Shown here: piece by piece, positions 1-7,502 of the stretch
How positions within the stretch are numbered: position 1 is the stretch's first letter
Layout of the letters: the number at the start of each line of letters is the position of its first letter
Source: JANNPJ01 sp035474375
GTDB lineage: Bacteria > Actinomycetota > Actinomycetes > Actinomycetales > Kineosporiaceae
Assembly: GCA_035474375.1 (NCBI GenBank)
Contig: DATINJ010000167.1
Location: 8,354-72,353 of the forward strand
Direction: 5' to 3'
Length of the DNA stretch: 64,000 bases
Position numbers and translations under genes: made by a program
Notes under the pieces: model-generated
The model's database searches: none
What the model saw: only the letters and a program-made list of their open reading frames with translations
What the model was told of the DNA's origin: nothing

Positions 1-1
1 T

Positions 2-385
2 TCGAACATGGCGCCAACGGTGGGCCGGCATGACGACGGTCGGGTGCTCGCGATTGGGAGCCCGGGGGCCGATCGGATCGCGACCGCGGTACTCCAGGTG
101 GTTCTCGCGCTGCTGGCAGGAGATCCGCTTACCCGGGCGATCGAGCTGCCTCGGGTGCACGTCAGCTGCGATGAGCGGGGCACTCCGACCGTCGTCGAGT
201 ACGAGGCCGACCTCGATGAGCAGGATGTGCTGAACGAGAGTCTCTCGGGGGGCTTGCCGTGGCGCCGACATCCGTCCGCTGCGATGTTCTTCGGTGGTGT
301 CGCCGCAGCGCTGCGGGGTGCGGACGGGCGTCTGGAGGGTGCTGCGGACGGGCGGCGCGAGGGTGCCGTCGCCGTCCTTGGTTGA
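2..385 (+). CDS. ggt: Gamma-glutamyltransferase, C-terminal fragment
   Basis: This is the 3' end of a gene that enters from outside the window. The visible 127 residues read S-N-M-A-P-T-V, then DGRVLAIGSPGADRI and TAVLQVVLALLAGDPL, followed by an 'AIELPRVHV' segment. This matches the end of the small subunit of gamma-glutamyltranspeptidases (Ntn hydrolases that cleave glutathione and transfer the gamma-glutamyl group). The catalytic Thr lies upstream and is not seen. The last 25 residues are a low-complexity tail (GADGRLEGAADGRREGA) made by a 24-bp tandem duplication and are not part of the family fold. Family assignment is inference from a short piece. Confidence 0.75.
   Translation, partial: SNMAPTVGRHDDGRVLAIGSPGADRIATAVLQVVLALLAGDPLTRAIELPRVHVSCDERGTPTVVEYEADLDEQDVLNESLSGGLPWRRHPSAAMFFGGVAAALRGADGRLEGAADGRREGAVAVLG
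319..366 (+). repeat. 24-bp tandem duplication in the ggt tail
   Basis: Two 24-bp units (319-342 and 343-366) differ at a few bases and encode the GADGRLEG / AADGRREG tail. In-frame duplication at the extreme 3' end of the gene. Confidence 0.8.
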
Positions 386-432
386 GCGCCGTCCTTGGTT
401 GAGCTGCCTTGGTTGAGCTGCCTTGGTTGAGC
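371..432 (+). repeat. Four-copy short tandem repeat across the ggt stop
   Basis: Four head-to-tail copies with the core CCTTGGTTGAGC start at 371, 388, 405 and 419; the first two carry an extra GCCGT at the front. Each copy holds TTGA, so the first copy supplies the TGA stop of ggt. Looks like recent slippage or unequal exchange. Confidence 0.85.
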
Positions 433-437
433 GTTTC

Positions 438-629
438 TCAGTGGGTGGTGACGGGGGTCCGGTGCCGCGGGCTGCGCTGGGCGGGAACCTGGCTGACGGG
501 GCCGGCCGGCTTCGGAGCCGATCCAACGCGGTTGAGCACCAGGTTGGCGAGGACGATCAAAACCGTGCTGGTCAAGAGCGTCGCGCCAATGACGGTGAGC
601 ATCTGGGCAAGAGTCGGAACGCTGAGCAT
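438..629 (-). CDS. Small single-pass membrane protein
   Basis: A 63-residue product starting MLSVPTLAQML. Residues 4-31 form one hydrophobic helix (TLAQMLTVIGATLLTSTVLI then VLANLVLN), followed by a basic, Pro-rich tail (QRSPRHRTPVTTH) expected in the cytoplasm. The start at 629 was chosen because AAGGAG lies 6 nt upstream on the minus strand (636-641); a longer frame from 677 has no such site. I do not recognise a family. It sits alone between ggt and the leuB promoter, convergent with ggt. Existence rests on the good ribosome binding site and clean helix. Confidence 0.55.
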   Translation of the reverse strand: MLSVPTLAQMLTVIGATLLTSTVLIVLANLVLNRVGSAPKPAGPVSQVPAQRSPRHRTPVTTH

Positions 630-834
630 CGGGTGCTCCTTCATGAGAGTGAGTCGGCAGTGGATCTGCGACTGCAACTATGACAACGCACATTGGTAAG
701 GTTTGCTACCGCAGCAGTCGGTGAGCCTGATCACGGAGGGGTGACGGGTACCACTCGGGCCGGTTTCGGGTCTTCTCGCCCGTCTTCGGCGTCTCGCTAT
801 TTGGGATGAGGGGATCGGCATCCGGACGACGTGA

Positions 835-840
835 CTAGAA
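835..840 (+). promoter_or_regulatory. Putative -10 of leaderless leuB
   Basis: TAGAAT ends 8 nt before the ATG at 849, so transcription would start at or next to the start codon. No clear -35. Confidence 0.45.
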
Positions 841-848
841 TCGTGCTC

Positions 849-1928
849 ATGACCACGTCGAACTCACCGCGTGCCATCCGGCTGGCCGTCATCCCTGGTG
901 ACGGGATCGGTCCTGAGGTGGTAGCCGAGGGCCTGCAGGTCCTGCGTGCTGCGGCGGGTTCCGAAGCGGTCATCGAAACCACCGAGTACGACCTCGGTGC
1001 TCGCCGGTGGCACGCCACTGGCGAGACGCTCCCCGACTCCGTGCTCGCCGAGATCCGGCAGCACGACGTGATCCTGCTCGGTGCCATCGGTGATCCCGGT
1101 GTGCCGAGTGGAGTGCTGGAGCGGGGGCTCCTGCTGCGCCTGCGGTTCGAACTGGACCACTACATCAACCTCAGGCCGGCGCGGTTGTACCCGGGCGTCA
1201 CCTCGCCGCTCGCCCCGCACGTCATCGGTGATCGTGAACTCGACTTCGTCGTGGTCCGCGAGGGCACCGAAGGGCCGTACGTGGGCAACGGTGGCGCGGT
1301 GCGCACGGGTACCCCGCACGAGATCGCCACCGAAGTCAGTATCAACACCGCCTACGGCGTCGAGCGGGTGGTTCGGGATGCGTTCGCCCGGGCCTCGAAC
1401 CGGCCCCGCCGCAAGCTCACCCTGCTGCACAAGCACAACGTGCTCACCCACGCCGGCCATCTCTGGCGGCGCACGGTCGAGCGGGTCAACGCTGACTTCC
1501 CCGAAGTCACGGCGGACTACCTGCATGTCGATGCGGCGACCATTTTCCTGGTCCAGGACCCGACCCGGTTCGACGTCATCGTCACCGACAACCTGTTCGG
1601 CGACATCGTCACCGACCTGGCCGCGGCTATCGCCGGCGGAATCGGTCTGGCGGCGTCCGGAAATATCAACCCGGACCGGACTGTCCCGAGCATGTTCGAA
1701 CCGGTGCACGGCTCCGCCCCGGACATCGCCGGTCAGCAGAAGGCGGACCCCACCGCCACCGTGCTCTCCATCGCCATGCTGTTGGAACACATCGGCCTGG
1801 ACAAGGCGGCCCAGCGAGTCGAGCAGGCGGTCGCTGCCGACCTGCTTTCGCGGGCCACTGGCGACCAGCGAGTACCCAGGTCGACAGCGCAGATCGGTGA
1901 GGCAATCGCCTCCCGACTGAGCGACTGA
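849..1928 (+). CDS. leuB: 3-isopropylmalate dehydrogenase
   Basis: A 359-residue isocitrate/isopropylmalate dehydrogenase that oxidatively decarboxylates 3-isopropylmalate with NAD+ in leucine synthesis; the same enzyme can act on 3-methylmalate in the citramalate route to isoleucine. Visible motifs: GDGIGPEVV near the N terminus, VVREGTEGPYVGNGG, KHNVLTHAGHLWRRT, TDNLFGDIVTDLAAAIAGG with metal-binding Asp residues, and FEPVHGSAPDIAGQ near the C terminus. The ATG at 849 is preferred over the GTG at 831 because the family starts right before the IRLAVIPGDGIG strand and a -10-like TAGAAT sits just upstream. It is followed by ilvE and cimA, which fits branched-chain amino acid synthesis. Confidence 0.96.
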   Translation: MTTSNSPRAIRLAVIPGDGIGPEVVAEGLQVLRAAAGSEAVIETTEYDLGARRWHATGETLPDSVLAEIRQHDVILLGAIGDPGVPSGVLERGLLLRLRFELDHYINLRPARLYPGVTSPLAPHVIGDRELDFVVVREGTEGPYVGNGGAVRTGTPHEIATEVSINTAYGVERVVRDAFARASNRPRRKLTLLHKHNVLTHAGHLWRRTVERVNADFPEVTADYLHVDAATIFLVQDPTRFDVIVTDNLFGDIVTDLAAAIAGGIGLAASGNINPDRTVPSMFEPVHGSAPDIAGQQKADPTATVLSIAMLLEHIGLDKAAQRVEQAVAADLLSRATGDQRVPRSTAQIGEAIASRLSD

Positions 1929-1983
1929 CGGCGTCTCGCCCGGTTCATACCGCGGCTCGACCCGCTGTCGTTCGTTGCGCTGA

Positions 1984-1989
1984 TACGGT
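1984..1989 (+). promoter_or_regulatory. Possible -10 element for ilvE
   Basis: TACGGT preceded by TGA in the leuB-ilvE gap; it would give a leader of about 45 nt. No convincing -35. Low confidence. Confidence 0.3.
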
Positions 1990-2042
1990 CCCCAACAGAG
2001 CCCGTACCGGTGGATCGACCGGTGACGTCAGGGAGTATCGCG

Positions 2043-3149
2043 ATGACCGCCCAGCCAAGCACGAACCAACTCAACTTCAACATCACCCAGAACCCGAACC
2101 CGATCTCGGTCGAACGCCGGAGCGAGATCTTCGCTGCGCCCGGGTTCGGCAAGTACTTCACCGACCACATGGTGACGATCACCTGGTCCGAGGGCGTCGG
2201 TTGGCATGACGCCGAGGTGATCCCGTACGGCCCGATCGCGATGGATCCGGCCGCCGCCGTGCTGCACTACGCGCAGGAGATTTTCGAAGGGCTGAAGGCC
2301 TTCCGGCACGCCGATGGCTCGGTCTGGGCCTTCCGGCCCGAGGCCAACGGAGCCCGGCTGGCCAAGTCCGCCCGTCGGCTCGCGCTGCCGGAACTGTCGG
2401 TCGAGGACTTCCTTGCCTCGATCGAGGTGCTGGTGCGCACCGACGTCGACTGGGTTCCCTCCGGTGGCGAGGCCAGCATGTACCTGCGGCCGTTCATGTA
2501 CGCGTCGGAGGTCTTCCTCGGAGTGCGCCCGTCGGCCGAGGTGAAGTACATGGTGATCGCCTCGCCGGTCGGGTCCTACTTCAGCGGCGGGATCAAGCCA
2601 GTGTCGATCTGGCTGTCCACCCAGTACACCCGGGCCGCCCCGGGCGGCACCGGCGCGGCCAAGTGCGGCGGCAACTACGCCGCCAGCCTGGCCCCGATGG
2701 TGGAGGCGTCTGAGCGCGGCTGCCAGCAGGTCTGTTTCCTGGACGCGGCCGAGCAGCGCTGGGTCGAGGAACTCGGCGGGATGAACCTGTACTTCGTGCA
2801 CGCCGACGGCAAACTCGTCACCCCGGAGCTGACCGGCACGATCCTGGAGGGCGTCACCCGCTCCTCGATCATGGAATTGGCCAAGGAACTCGGGCTGGAG
2901 GTCGAGGAGCGCAAGGTCTCGATCGACGACTGGCGGGATGGCGTCGCCTCCGGCCAGATCACCGAGGTTTTCGCCTGCGGTACGGCGGCGGTGATCACCC
3001 CGGTCGGGCAGTTGGTCTGGGACGGCGGGTCCGTCGGTGACCCGGATGCCGAGCCTGGGGAGATCACGATGAAGATCCGCCAGGTGCTGGTCGACATCCA
3101 GTACGGCCGGGCACCGGATACCCACGGTTGGATGCGTCGCCTGGCCTGA
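2043..3149 (+). CDS. ilvE: Branched-chain amino acid aminotransferase
   Basis: A 368-residue fold-type IV PLP enzyme performing the last step of Ile, Leu and Val synthesis (2-oxo acid plus glutamate). It resembles the eukaryote-like BCAT class: QEIFEGLKAFRHADG, FRPEANGARLAKSARRL, GTGAAKCGGNYAASL with Lys207 as the likely PLP lysine, GGMNLYFV, and EVFACGTAAVITPVG. The start at 2043 is set by AGGGAG at 2030-2035, 7 nt upstream; the alternative GTG at 2010 would add 11 residues absent from the family. It lies 114 nt after leuB on the same strand. Confidence 0.96.
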   Translation: MTAQPSTNQLNFNITQNPNPISVERRSEIFAAPGFGKYFTDHMVTITWSEGVGWHDAEVIPYGPIAMDPAAAVLHYAQEIFEGLKAFRHADGSVWAFRPEANGARLAKSARRLALPELSVEDFLASIEVLVRTDVDWVPSGGEASMYLRPFMYASEVFLGVRPSAEVKYMVIASPVGSYFSGGIKPVSIWLSTQYTRAAPGGTGAAKCGGNYAASLAPMVEASERGCQQVCFLDAAEQRWVEELGGMNLYFVHADGKLVTPELTGTILEGVTRSSIMELAKELGLEVEERKVSIDDWRDGVASGQITEVFACGTAAVITPVGQLVWDGGSVGDPDAEPGEITMKIRQVLVDIQYGRAPDTHGWMRRLA

Positions 3150-3178
3150 CCCGATGAGCGGCTGAGCTGGTGTGAAGG

Positions 3179-3847
3179 ATGAGCACCTCGGGTGGGACTT
3201 GGGTGAACGCGCTGCTTTTCGCGGCGTCCATCATCCTGGCCGTCCAGGTCGGGGCTGCTCTGCTGGGCGGGCGTCGTCCCACCGTGACGGCGACGGCAGT
3301 CGGACTGTGGCTGTTGGTCGCCGTCCCCTCGGTGTTGCAGTTCCCGTTCCCGGTGCTGCTCACCTCGCTGCGCCGGGATCCGAACCTGATCCGCCACCAG
3401 GGTCAGATCTGGCGGGTGCTGACCTCGGTGGTGGTGCAGGACGGCGGTGTGCCCGGCACCGTGTTCAACCTTGTGATCCTGGCAGTGGTGGCGGGTTTCG
3501 CGGTGGCGGTCTGGGGGTCGGTGCTGGCCCCGATCTGCTTTCTCCTGGCCCACCTGGTCTTCAACACAGCGGCGGTGTTCCTGTCCCCGGACGTCGGGGC
3601 CGGGAACTCCGGCGCGACCCTCGGCCTGGGTGCGTCGATGGCAGCACTGGCGGTGCTCAGCCGATCCGAGACCGCGCTGCGGTGGCGGGCCCTCGGCGTC
3701 CTCGGGGTGGGCATCGCCCTGGCGGCGATCGGTGACGCACACGGGATTGCCGTGCTCGGCGGGCTGATTATCGGGGCGCTGATGGCGTCGGCCACCGGCA
3801 GGGCAGGGAATCTGTGGCAGACTCGTGGTCATCATGTACCGGGCTGA
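3179..3847 (+). CDS. Rhomboid-like intramembrane serine protease
   Basis: A 222-residue protein with about six hydrophobic helices. GQIWRVLTSVVVQDGG resembles the L1 region of rhomboids. GNSGATLG holds the probable catalytic Ser144, and GDAHGIAVLGGLIIG holds the probable His188 of the Ser-His dyad. It would cleave transmembrane substrates inside the membrane; the substrate is unknown. The ATG at 3179 directly follows a GAAGG, too close for normal use, so the in-frame GTG at 3203 could be the real start. Its 3' end overlaps the first codons of the cimA leader peptide. Some rhomboid-fold proteins are inactive; here both dyad residues appear present. Confidence 0.75.
   Translation: MSTSGGTWVNALLFAASIILAVQVGAALLGGRRPTVTATAVGLWLLVAVPSVLQFPFPVLLTSLRRDPNLIRHQGQIWRVLTSVVVQDGGVPGTVFNLVILAVVAGFAVAVWGSVLAPICFLLAHLVFNTAAVFLSPDVGAGNSGATLGLGASMAALAVLSRSETALRWRALGVLGVGIALAAIGDAHGIAVLGGLIIGALMASATGRAGNLWQTRGHHVPG
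3812..3823 (+). promoter_or_regulatory. Extended -10 promoter of the cimA leader
   Basis: CTGTGGCAGACT, with CAGACT as the -10, ends 10 nt before the leader-peptide ATG at 3834. The same 12 bases occur at 61992-62003 in front of rplS. It lies inside the end of the rhomboid gene. Confidence 0.5.
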
Positions 3848-3881
3848 GATCATTATCGGCTGGCACGTCGGCACCGTCTGA
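3834..3881 (+). CDS. cimA leader peptide with three Ile codons
   Basis: A 15-codon frame, M-Y-R-A-E-I-I-I-G-W-H-V-G-T-V, ending in TGA at 3879-3881. Codons 6-8 are atc-att-atc (3849-3857). It starts just after a -10-like element, inside the end of the rhomboid gene, and its 3' half forms the 5' arm of a long hairpin that ends immediately before a strong terminator. This is the architecture of an amino-acid attenuation leader: ribosome stalling at the Ile codons should prevent termination ahead of cimA. It is inferred from sequence only; no ribosome binding site is seen, so translation would be near-leaderless. Confidence 0.75.
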   Translation: MYRAEIIIGWHVGTV

Positions 3882-3945
3882 GGTCGCTTCACCCTCAGCA
3901 CCGCCGACGTGCAGACCTCTCGCGACCAGCGAGGGGTCATTTTTT
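3863..3945 (+). promoter_or_regulatory. Ile-responsive transcription attenuator of cimA
   Basis: Three competing stems can be drawn. (1) Protector: 3863-3872 pairs perfectly with 3903-3912 (GCACGTCGGC/GCCGACGTGC), helped by CTGAGG/CCTCAG inside. (2) Antiterminator: 3880-3887 pairs with 3911-3919 (GAGGTC/GACCTC plus GC across a bulged A). (3) Terminator: 3914-3923 with 3929-3938. A ribosome stalled at the Ile codons would cover the 5' arm of stem 1, free 3880-3887 to form stem 2, and so block stem 3. A ribosome reaching the stop codon would cover 3880-3887 and let the terminator form. Confidence 0.75.
3914..3945 (+). terminator. Rho-independent terminator of the cimA attenuator
   Basis: Ten-bp stem GACCTCTCGC/GCGAGGGGTC (one G-U pair), 5-nt loop GACCA, followed by six T at 3940-3945. 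The best intrinsic terminator in the window. Confidence 0.85.
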
Positions 3946-3973
3946 ATGCAGGAATTTCATGCAGGAGAGCGAA

Positions 3974-5566
3974 ATGCCGGAACCGACGCTATTTCAGGTG
4001 TACGACACGACGCTGCGCGATGGTGCGCAGCAGGAAGGGCTGAGCCTGTCCGTCCAGGACAAGCTGGTGATCGCCGGGCATCTCGACGATCTCGGTGTCG
4101 GATTCATCGAAGGCGGCTGGCCGGGCGCGATTCCGAAAGACACCGAGTTCTTCCGCCGGGCCGCGACCGACCTGACGCTCAAACAGGCCACTCTGGCGGC
4201 GTTCGGCGCTACTCGAAAGGCCGGTACGGCGGTCCACCAGGACCCGCAGGTACAGGCTCTCGTCGATTCGCTGGCCCCGGTGGTGACGCTGGTTGCGAAG
4301 AGCGACATCCGGCACGTGGAGCGGGCATTGCGCACCACTCCGGCAGAGAACTTGCGCATGATCACGGACACCGTCGAGTATCTGCGCGAGCAGGGTCGCC
4401 GGGTGTTTCTTGATGCCGAGCACTTCTTCGACGGGTACCGCTTCGACCCGGCCTATGCGCTCGAGGTCGTCCGGGCGGCGATCGGCGCCGGCGCCGAGGT
4501 GGTGGCCTTGTGCGACACCAACGGTGGGATGCTGCCGAACCAGGTGGCGGACGTGGTGCACGCCGTCCGAGCCGCCTCCGGTGCCGCGCTCGGCATCCAT
4601 TGCCACAACGACACCGGTTGCGCAGTGGCGAATTCGCTGGCCGCGGTGGACGCCGGTGCGATCCAGGTGCAGGGAACGCTGAACGGGTACGGCGAGCGGA
4701 CCGGCAACGCCGACCTGATCACCATCCTCGCCGACCTCGAGCTGAAGCGTGATCAGCTGGTATTGCCGCCCGGGAGGCTGCGAGAAGCCACCCGGATCGC
4801 CCACGCCGTCAACGAGATCGCCAACGTGACGCCGTACTCGCGGCAGCCGTACGTCGGTTCCTCAGCGTTCGCGCACAAGGCCGGCTTGCACGCCAGCGCG
4901 ATCAAGGTCGACCCCGATCTCTATCAGCACACGGATCCGGCTGGGGTCGGTAACGACATGCGGATGCTGATCTCGGACATGGCCGGGCGGGCCTCGATCG
5001 AGCTGAAGGGCAAGGAACTCGGCTTCGATCTGTCCGGCGACCGGGAGCGGCTCGGGCGGGTCGCGGACCGGGTGAAGGAGATGGAGGCGCAGGGGTACAC
5101 CTTTGAGGCGGCCGACGCCTCGTTCGCGCTGCTGCTGCACGAGGAGGTTTACGGGTTCCGGCCCAGCTACTGTGACGTCGAAAGCTGGCGGGTGATTACC
5201 GAATCCCGGCCCGGGACGGCGGAGGCAGTATCCGAGGCCACTGTGAAGCTGGTCGCCGGTGGTCAGCGGCAACTCGCGACGGCCGAGGGAAATGGCCCGG
5301 TCAGCGCGCTCGACCATGCCCTGCGTACCGCGCTGCTGCCGGTCTATCCGGAGCTGGAGCGAATCAAGCTCTCCGACTACAAGGTCCGGATCGTGGACGC
5401 CGCGACCGGCACCGACGCCGTCACTCGGGTGCTGATCGAAACCAGCGGTGCCTCCACTGTCTGGGAGACGGTCGGCGTCGGTGCCAACATCGTCGAGGCA
5501 TCGTGGGCGGCGCTCCTCGACGGCCTGACCTACGGCCTGCTCGCGCTCAATGTTCCGCGGCGGTAA
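3974..5566 (+). CDS. cimA: (R)-citramalate synthase
   Basis: A 530-residue DRE-TIM metallolyase of the citramalate synthase group, which condenses pyruvate and acetyl-CoA to start the threonine-independent isoleucine route. Motifs: YDTTLRDGAQQEG at the N terminus (metal and substrate binding), HCHNDTGCAVANS and GYGERTGNADL in the barrel, and a C-terminal allosteric-type domain after about residue 390. Length and the FIEGGWPGA segment favour CimA over 2-isopropylmalate synthase. The ATG at 3974 is preferred because AGGAG at 3963-3967 is 6 nt away; the upstream in-frame ATG at 3959 lies 13 nt after the terminator T-run and would add 5 residues. Expression should be controlled by the Ile attenuator directly upstream. 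The 3' end overlaps the convergent secreted-protein gene by 20 nt. Confidence 0.92.
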   Translation: MPEPTLFQVYDTTLRDGAQQEGLSLSVQDKLVIAGHLDDLGVGFIEGGWPGAIPKDTEFFRRAATDLTLKQATLAAFGATRKAGTAVHQDPQVQALVDSLAPVVTLVAKSDIRHVERALRTTPAENLRMITDTVEYLREQGRRVFLDAEHFFDGYRFDPAYALEVVRAAIGAGAEVVALCDTNGGMLPNQVADVVHAVRAASGAALGIHCHNDTGCAVANSLAAVDAGAIQVQGTLNGYGERTGNADLITILADLELKRDQLVLPPGRLREATRIAHAVNEIANVTPYSRQPYVGSSAFAHKAGLHASAIKVDPDLYQHTDPAGVGNDMRMLISDMAGRASIELKGKELGFDLSGDRERLGRVADRVKEMEAQGYTFEAADASFALLLHEEVYGFRPSYCDVESWRVITESRPGTAEAVSEATVKLVAGGQRQLATAEGNGPVSALDHALRTALLPVYPELERIKLSDYKVRIVDAATGTDAVTRVLIETSGASTVWETVGVGANIVEASWAALLDGLTYGLLALNVPRR

Positions 5567-6581
5567 CCGTGAGCGGGATGATCGCGTAGCTGGCGGTGGC
5601 CGGATCGGCAACCCCGAAGCGGGCATTCACCGCCCAGAGCGTGCGGCCGACCAAGGTGGCGGTGGACGGCACGTCCAGGGCCGGTGAGGTCAGCGGATCG
5701 GTCCAGGTCGCCGTCCATCCGGCCGCGTTGCGGCAGAGTTTCAGCACGGAGACCTCCTGCTGACCGCTGCCGCGCACCACGTACAGGATGCGTCCGGAAC
5801 GTTCGAGGCCGTCGCCGCCGGTGATCCCCGGCCCGCCTGCTGGCCCGCCGGTCACTGGGATCGCGGCGGCCACGCCGGTTTCGGGGTCGACCTGCCAGAG
5901 GCCACCGGCGGTGCTGTGATCCAGGACCAGTGAGCCGTCCGGCAGCGTGCGAATCCCGTTCGCCCGGTTGCCTGCCTCCGGGGTCGGCCAGGCGCCAGTG
6001 AGCGGTAGCTGGGTCTGCTCGCCGGCGGGTCGGCCATGGCGGTCGAGCGGCACTCGGGTCAGCCGGTCCACCCGGGAATCGGTGATCCAGAGCGCCTTCC
6101 GGGTGATCACCAGATCGTTCAGGAACACCGCGTCGGGGACGACGATTCGCTGCTGGAGCGTGCCGGTCCGAGCATCTACGGCGAGCACGATCCCGGTGCT
6201 GTCGTCCTGACCGACGACCCAGAGCAGGCCGGATCGCGGGTCCCACTGCATCCCGCGCAGGGCTCGGCCGGTTACTCCGGCCAGCAGTTGGCGCCCGGTG
6301 CCGCGGCTCAGATCGCCGGTCCAGATCCGGCCGTCTGCCAGGGAACCGGTGTAGTAGGTGTCGCCGGGGCCGGAAGTCACCCCCTCCGGGCGGAACCCAG
6401 TGGGTAGCGCCACTGGCTCGGCCTGCGCGGTTGTGGAGTGCGCGATGGCGGAATGTGCGTCCGTGGTGTGCGCGACTGCGGTGCTGGGGAGGATGGTACT
6501 TATCAGGACGAGGCCGGTGCCGGCGATGCCAAGGCGGCTCCTGAGGGCTGGAACTCGGCTGGGGGCTGAGGTTCGGCTCAT
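5547..6581 (-). CDS. Secreted beta-propeller (SMP-30/gluconolactonase-like) protein
   Basis: A 344-residue protein with an N-terminal signal peptide (basic start, hydrophobic core GIAGTGLVLISTILPS, likely cleavage after AVA near residue 37). The mature part has repeated short strands typical of a six-bladed propeller, with segments such as LPTGFRPEGVTSGPGDTYY, WDPRSGLLWVVG, VFLNDLVITRKALWITDS and ANGIRTLPDGSLVLDHS. The 'ND(L/I)' and 'NGI' positions resemble the metal-binding sites of SMP-30-type lactonases. Substrate unknown. Convergent with cimA. Confidence 0.7.
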   Translation of the reverse strand: MSRTSAPSRVPALRSRLGIAGTGLVLISTILPSTAVAHTTDAHSAIAHSTTAQAEPVALPTGFRPEGVTSGPGDTYYTGSLADGRIWTGDLSRGTGRQLLAGVTGRALRGMQWDPRSGLLWVVGQDDSTGIVLAVDARTGTLQQRIVVPDAVFLNDLVITRKALWITDSRVDRLTRVPLDRHGRPAGEQTQLPLTGAWPTPEAGNRANGIRTLPDGSLVLDHSTAGGLWQVDPETGVAAAIPVTGGPAGGPGITGGDGLERSGRILYVVRGSGQQEVSVLKLCRNAAGWTATWTDPLTSPALDVPSTATLVGRTLWAVNARFGVADPATASYAIIPLTVTAAEH

Positions 6582-6673
6582 GGGAAAGCCTTACCTGGCC
6601 TGGCGGCCCGGCGCGACTCGACCCAGGGCGACCCAGTGGTTGACTCGCTACGGGTTGGGTGACTTTGGAAGAC

Positions 6674-6710
6674 AAGTTTTCTTGACTTTGTGACAAGAAA
6701 ACTTTACTTT
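6674..6710 (+). promoter_or_regulatory. Promoter and palindromic operator of the XRE gene
   Basis: TTGACT (6682-6687) and TACTTT (6705-6710) are separated by 17 bp, and the start codon GTG follows 6 nt later. A perfect 11-bp inverted repeat (AAGTTTTCTTG at 6674-6684, CAAGAAAACTT at 6694-6704, 9-bp spacer) overlays the -35 and spacer. Each arm also belongs to a CAAG-N4-CTT(G/T) unit, which suggests autorepression by the XRE protein. Confidence 0.75.
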
Positions 6711-6716
6711 TTACCC

Positions 6717-6977
6717 GTGGGAAGATCACCAACAACGGACGTCGAGTCGAATCGGGTGCGCCAGGTGCGCGTCGGGTCCGGGCTGACCCAAGCGCAGTTG
6801 GCGGAAGCGGTCGGCGTCAGCCGGCAGACCGTGAACGCGCTGGAGGCCGGGAATTACGCGCCGTCGGTCTATCTCGCGCTACGAGTAGCCGCCGTACTGG
6901 CCACGACAGTAGAAGAACTTTTCACGGTCGGGCCAACCACCGATCCCAACAACGCGCACACCCCGGAGGAACGATGA
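6717..6977 (+). CDS. XRE-family HTH transcriptional regulator
   Basis: An 86-residue DNA-binding protein that is mostly one Cro/cI-type helix-turn-helix: VRQVRVGSGLTQAQLAEAVGV, then SRQTVNALEAGNYAPS with the recognition helix, and LALRVAAVLATTVEELF. It matches the small YozG-like XRE regulators. The GTG at 6717 was chosen over one at 6690 because a -35/-10 pair lies between them and would make 6717 leaderless. It overlaps the downstream membrane-protein gene by 4 nt (ATGA), so both are co-translated. It probably binds the palindrome in its own promoter. Confidence 0.85.
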   Translation: MGRSPTTDVESNRVRQVRVGSGLTQAQLAEAVGVSRQTVNALEAGNYAPSVYLALRVAAVLATTVEELFTVGPTTDPNNAHTPEER

Positions 6978-7438
6978 CCCCGTCGGACGACACCTTTACT
7001 CGCGCCACCAGCACAGTCGCAGACTTCGACTCCCCGTTCTACGCCGAGGAGCGGCAGCGGGATGTCTGGAACGAGGCTTCGGCGGTCGGTTTTCAGAGCA
7101 TGCTCTGGGGTGGCCTCGGCCTGGCCTGCGCGATGACCTGGATCGGTGGTGAACCGCAGGTCGGCTGGGCCATGGGATTGCTCGCGCTGATCGCGGCGGC
7201 CAGTTGGCTGACCGTGATTCATGCCAACCGGCTCGGCGTCACCGGCCGGGAGAACGTCCGGCTGAACCGGCCCCGGACCTACCTGTTCGCGGCGCTCTAT
7301 CTGAGCACCCTGGTCGGGATGGTGGTGCGTTCGGACGTCGAGGTCTCGCCGTCCTCCATCGCCGGTCTGGTGGTCGGGGTGGCGCTTGTCCTGGTTGGGA
7401 TCGTCGTGGCAGGGCGCCGGAATCAATCCGGAGATTGA
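6974..7438 (+). CDS. Membrane protein co-transcribed with the XRE regulator
   Basis: A 154-residue protein with an acidic soluble N terminus (about 45 residues) followed by four hydrophobic segments: QSMLWGGLGLACAMTWIG, GWAMGLLALIAAASWLTV, RTYLFAALYLSTLVGMVV and SIAGLVVGVALVLVGIVV. Small XRE/integral-membrane pairs are common in actinobacteria and firmicutes, but their function is not established. The 4-nt overlap with the regulator is the main functional clue. No family assigned. Confidence 0.75.
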   Translation: MTPSDDTFTRATSTVADFDSPFYAEERQRDVWNEASAVGFQSMLWGGLGLACAMTWIGGEPQVGWAMGLLALIAAASWLTVIHANRLGVTGRENVRLNRPRTYLFAALYLSTLVGMVVRSDVEVSPSSIAGLVVGVALVLVGIVVAGRRNQSGD

Positions 7439-7502
7439 GCCCCTACGATTGCGCACTCCACCACAACTGACCGGTACGTCCCCATTCCCGAAAGGCTTCA
7501 CG

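Noticed and set aside
5947..6693. Plus-strand frames opposite the secreted beta-propeller gene
   Set aside because: Antisense shadows; the minus-strand product has a clean signal peptide and propeller pattern.
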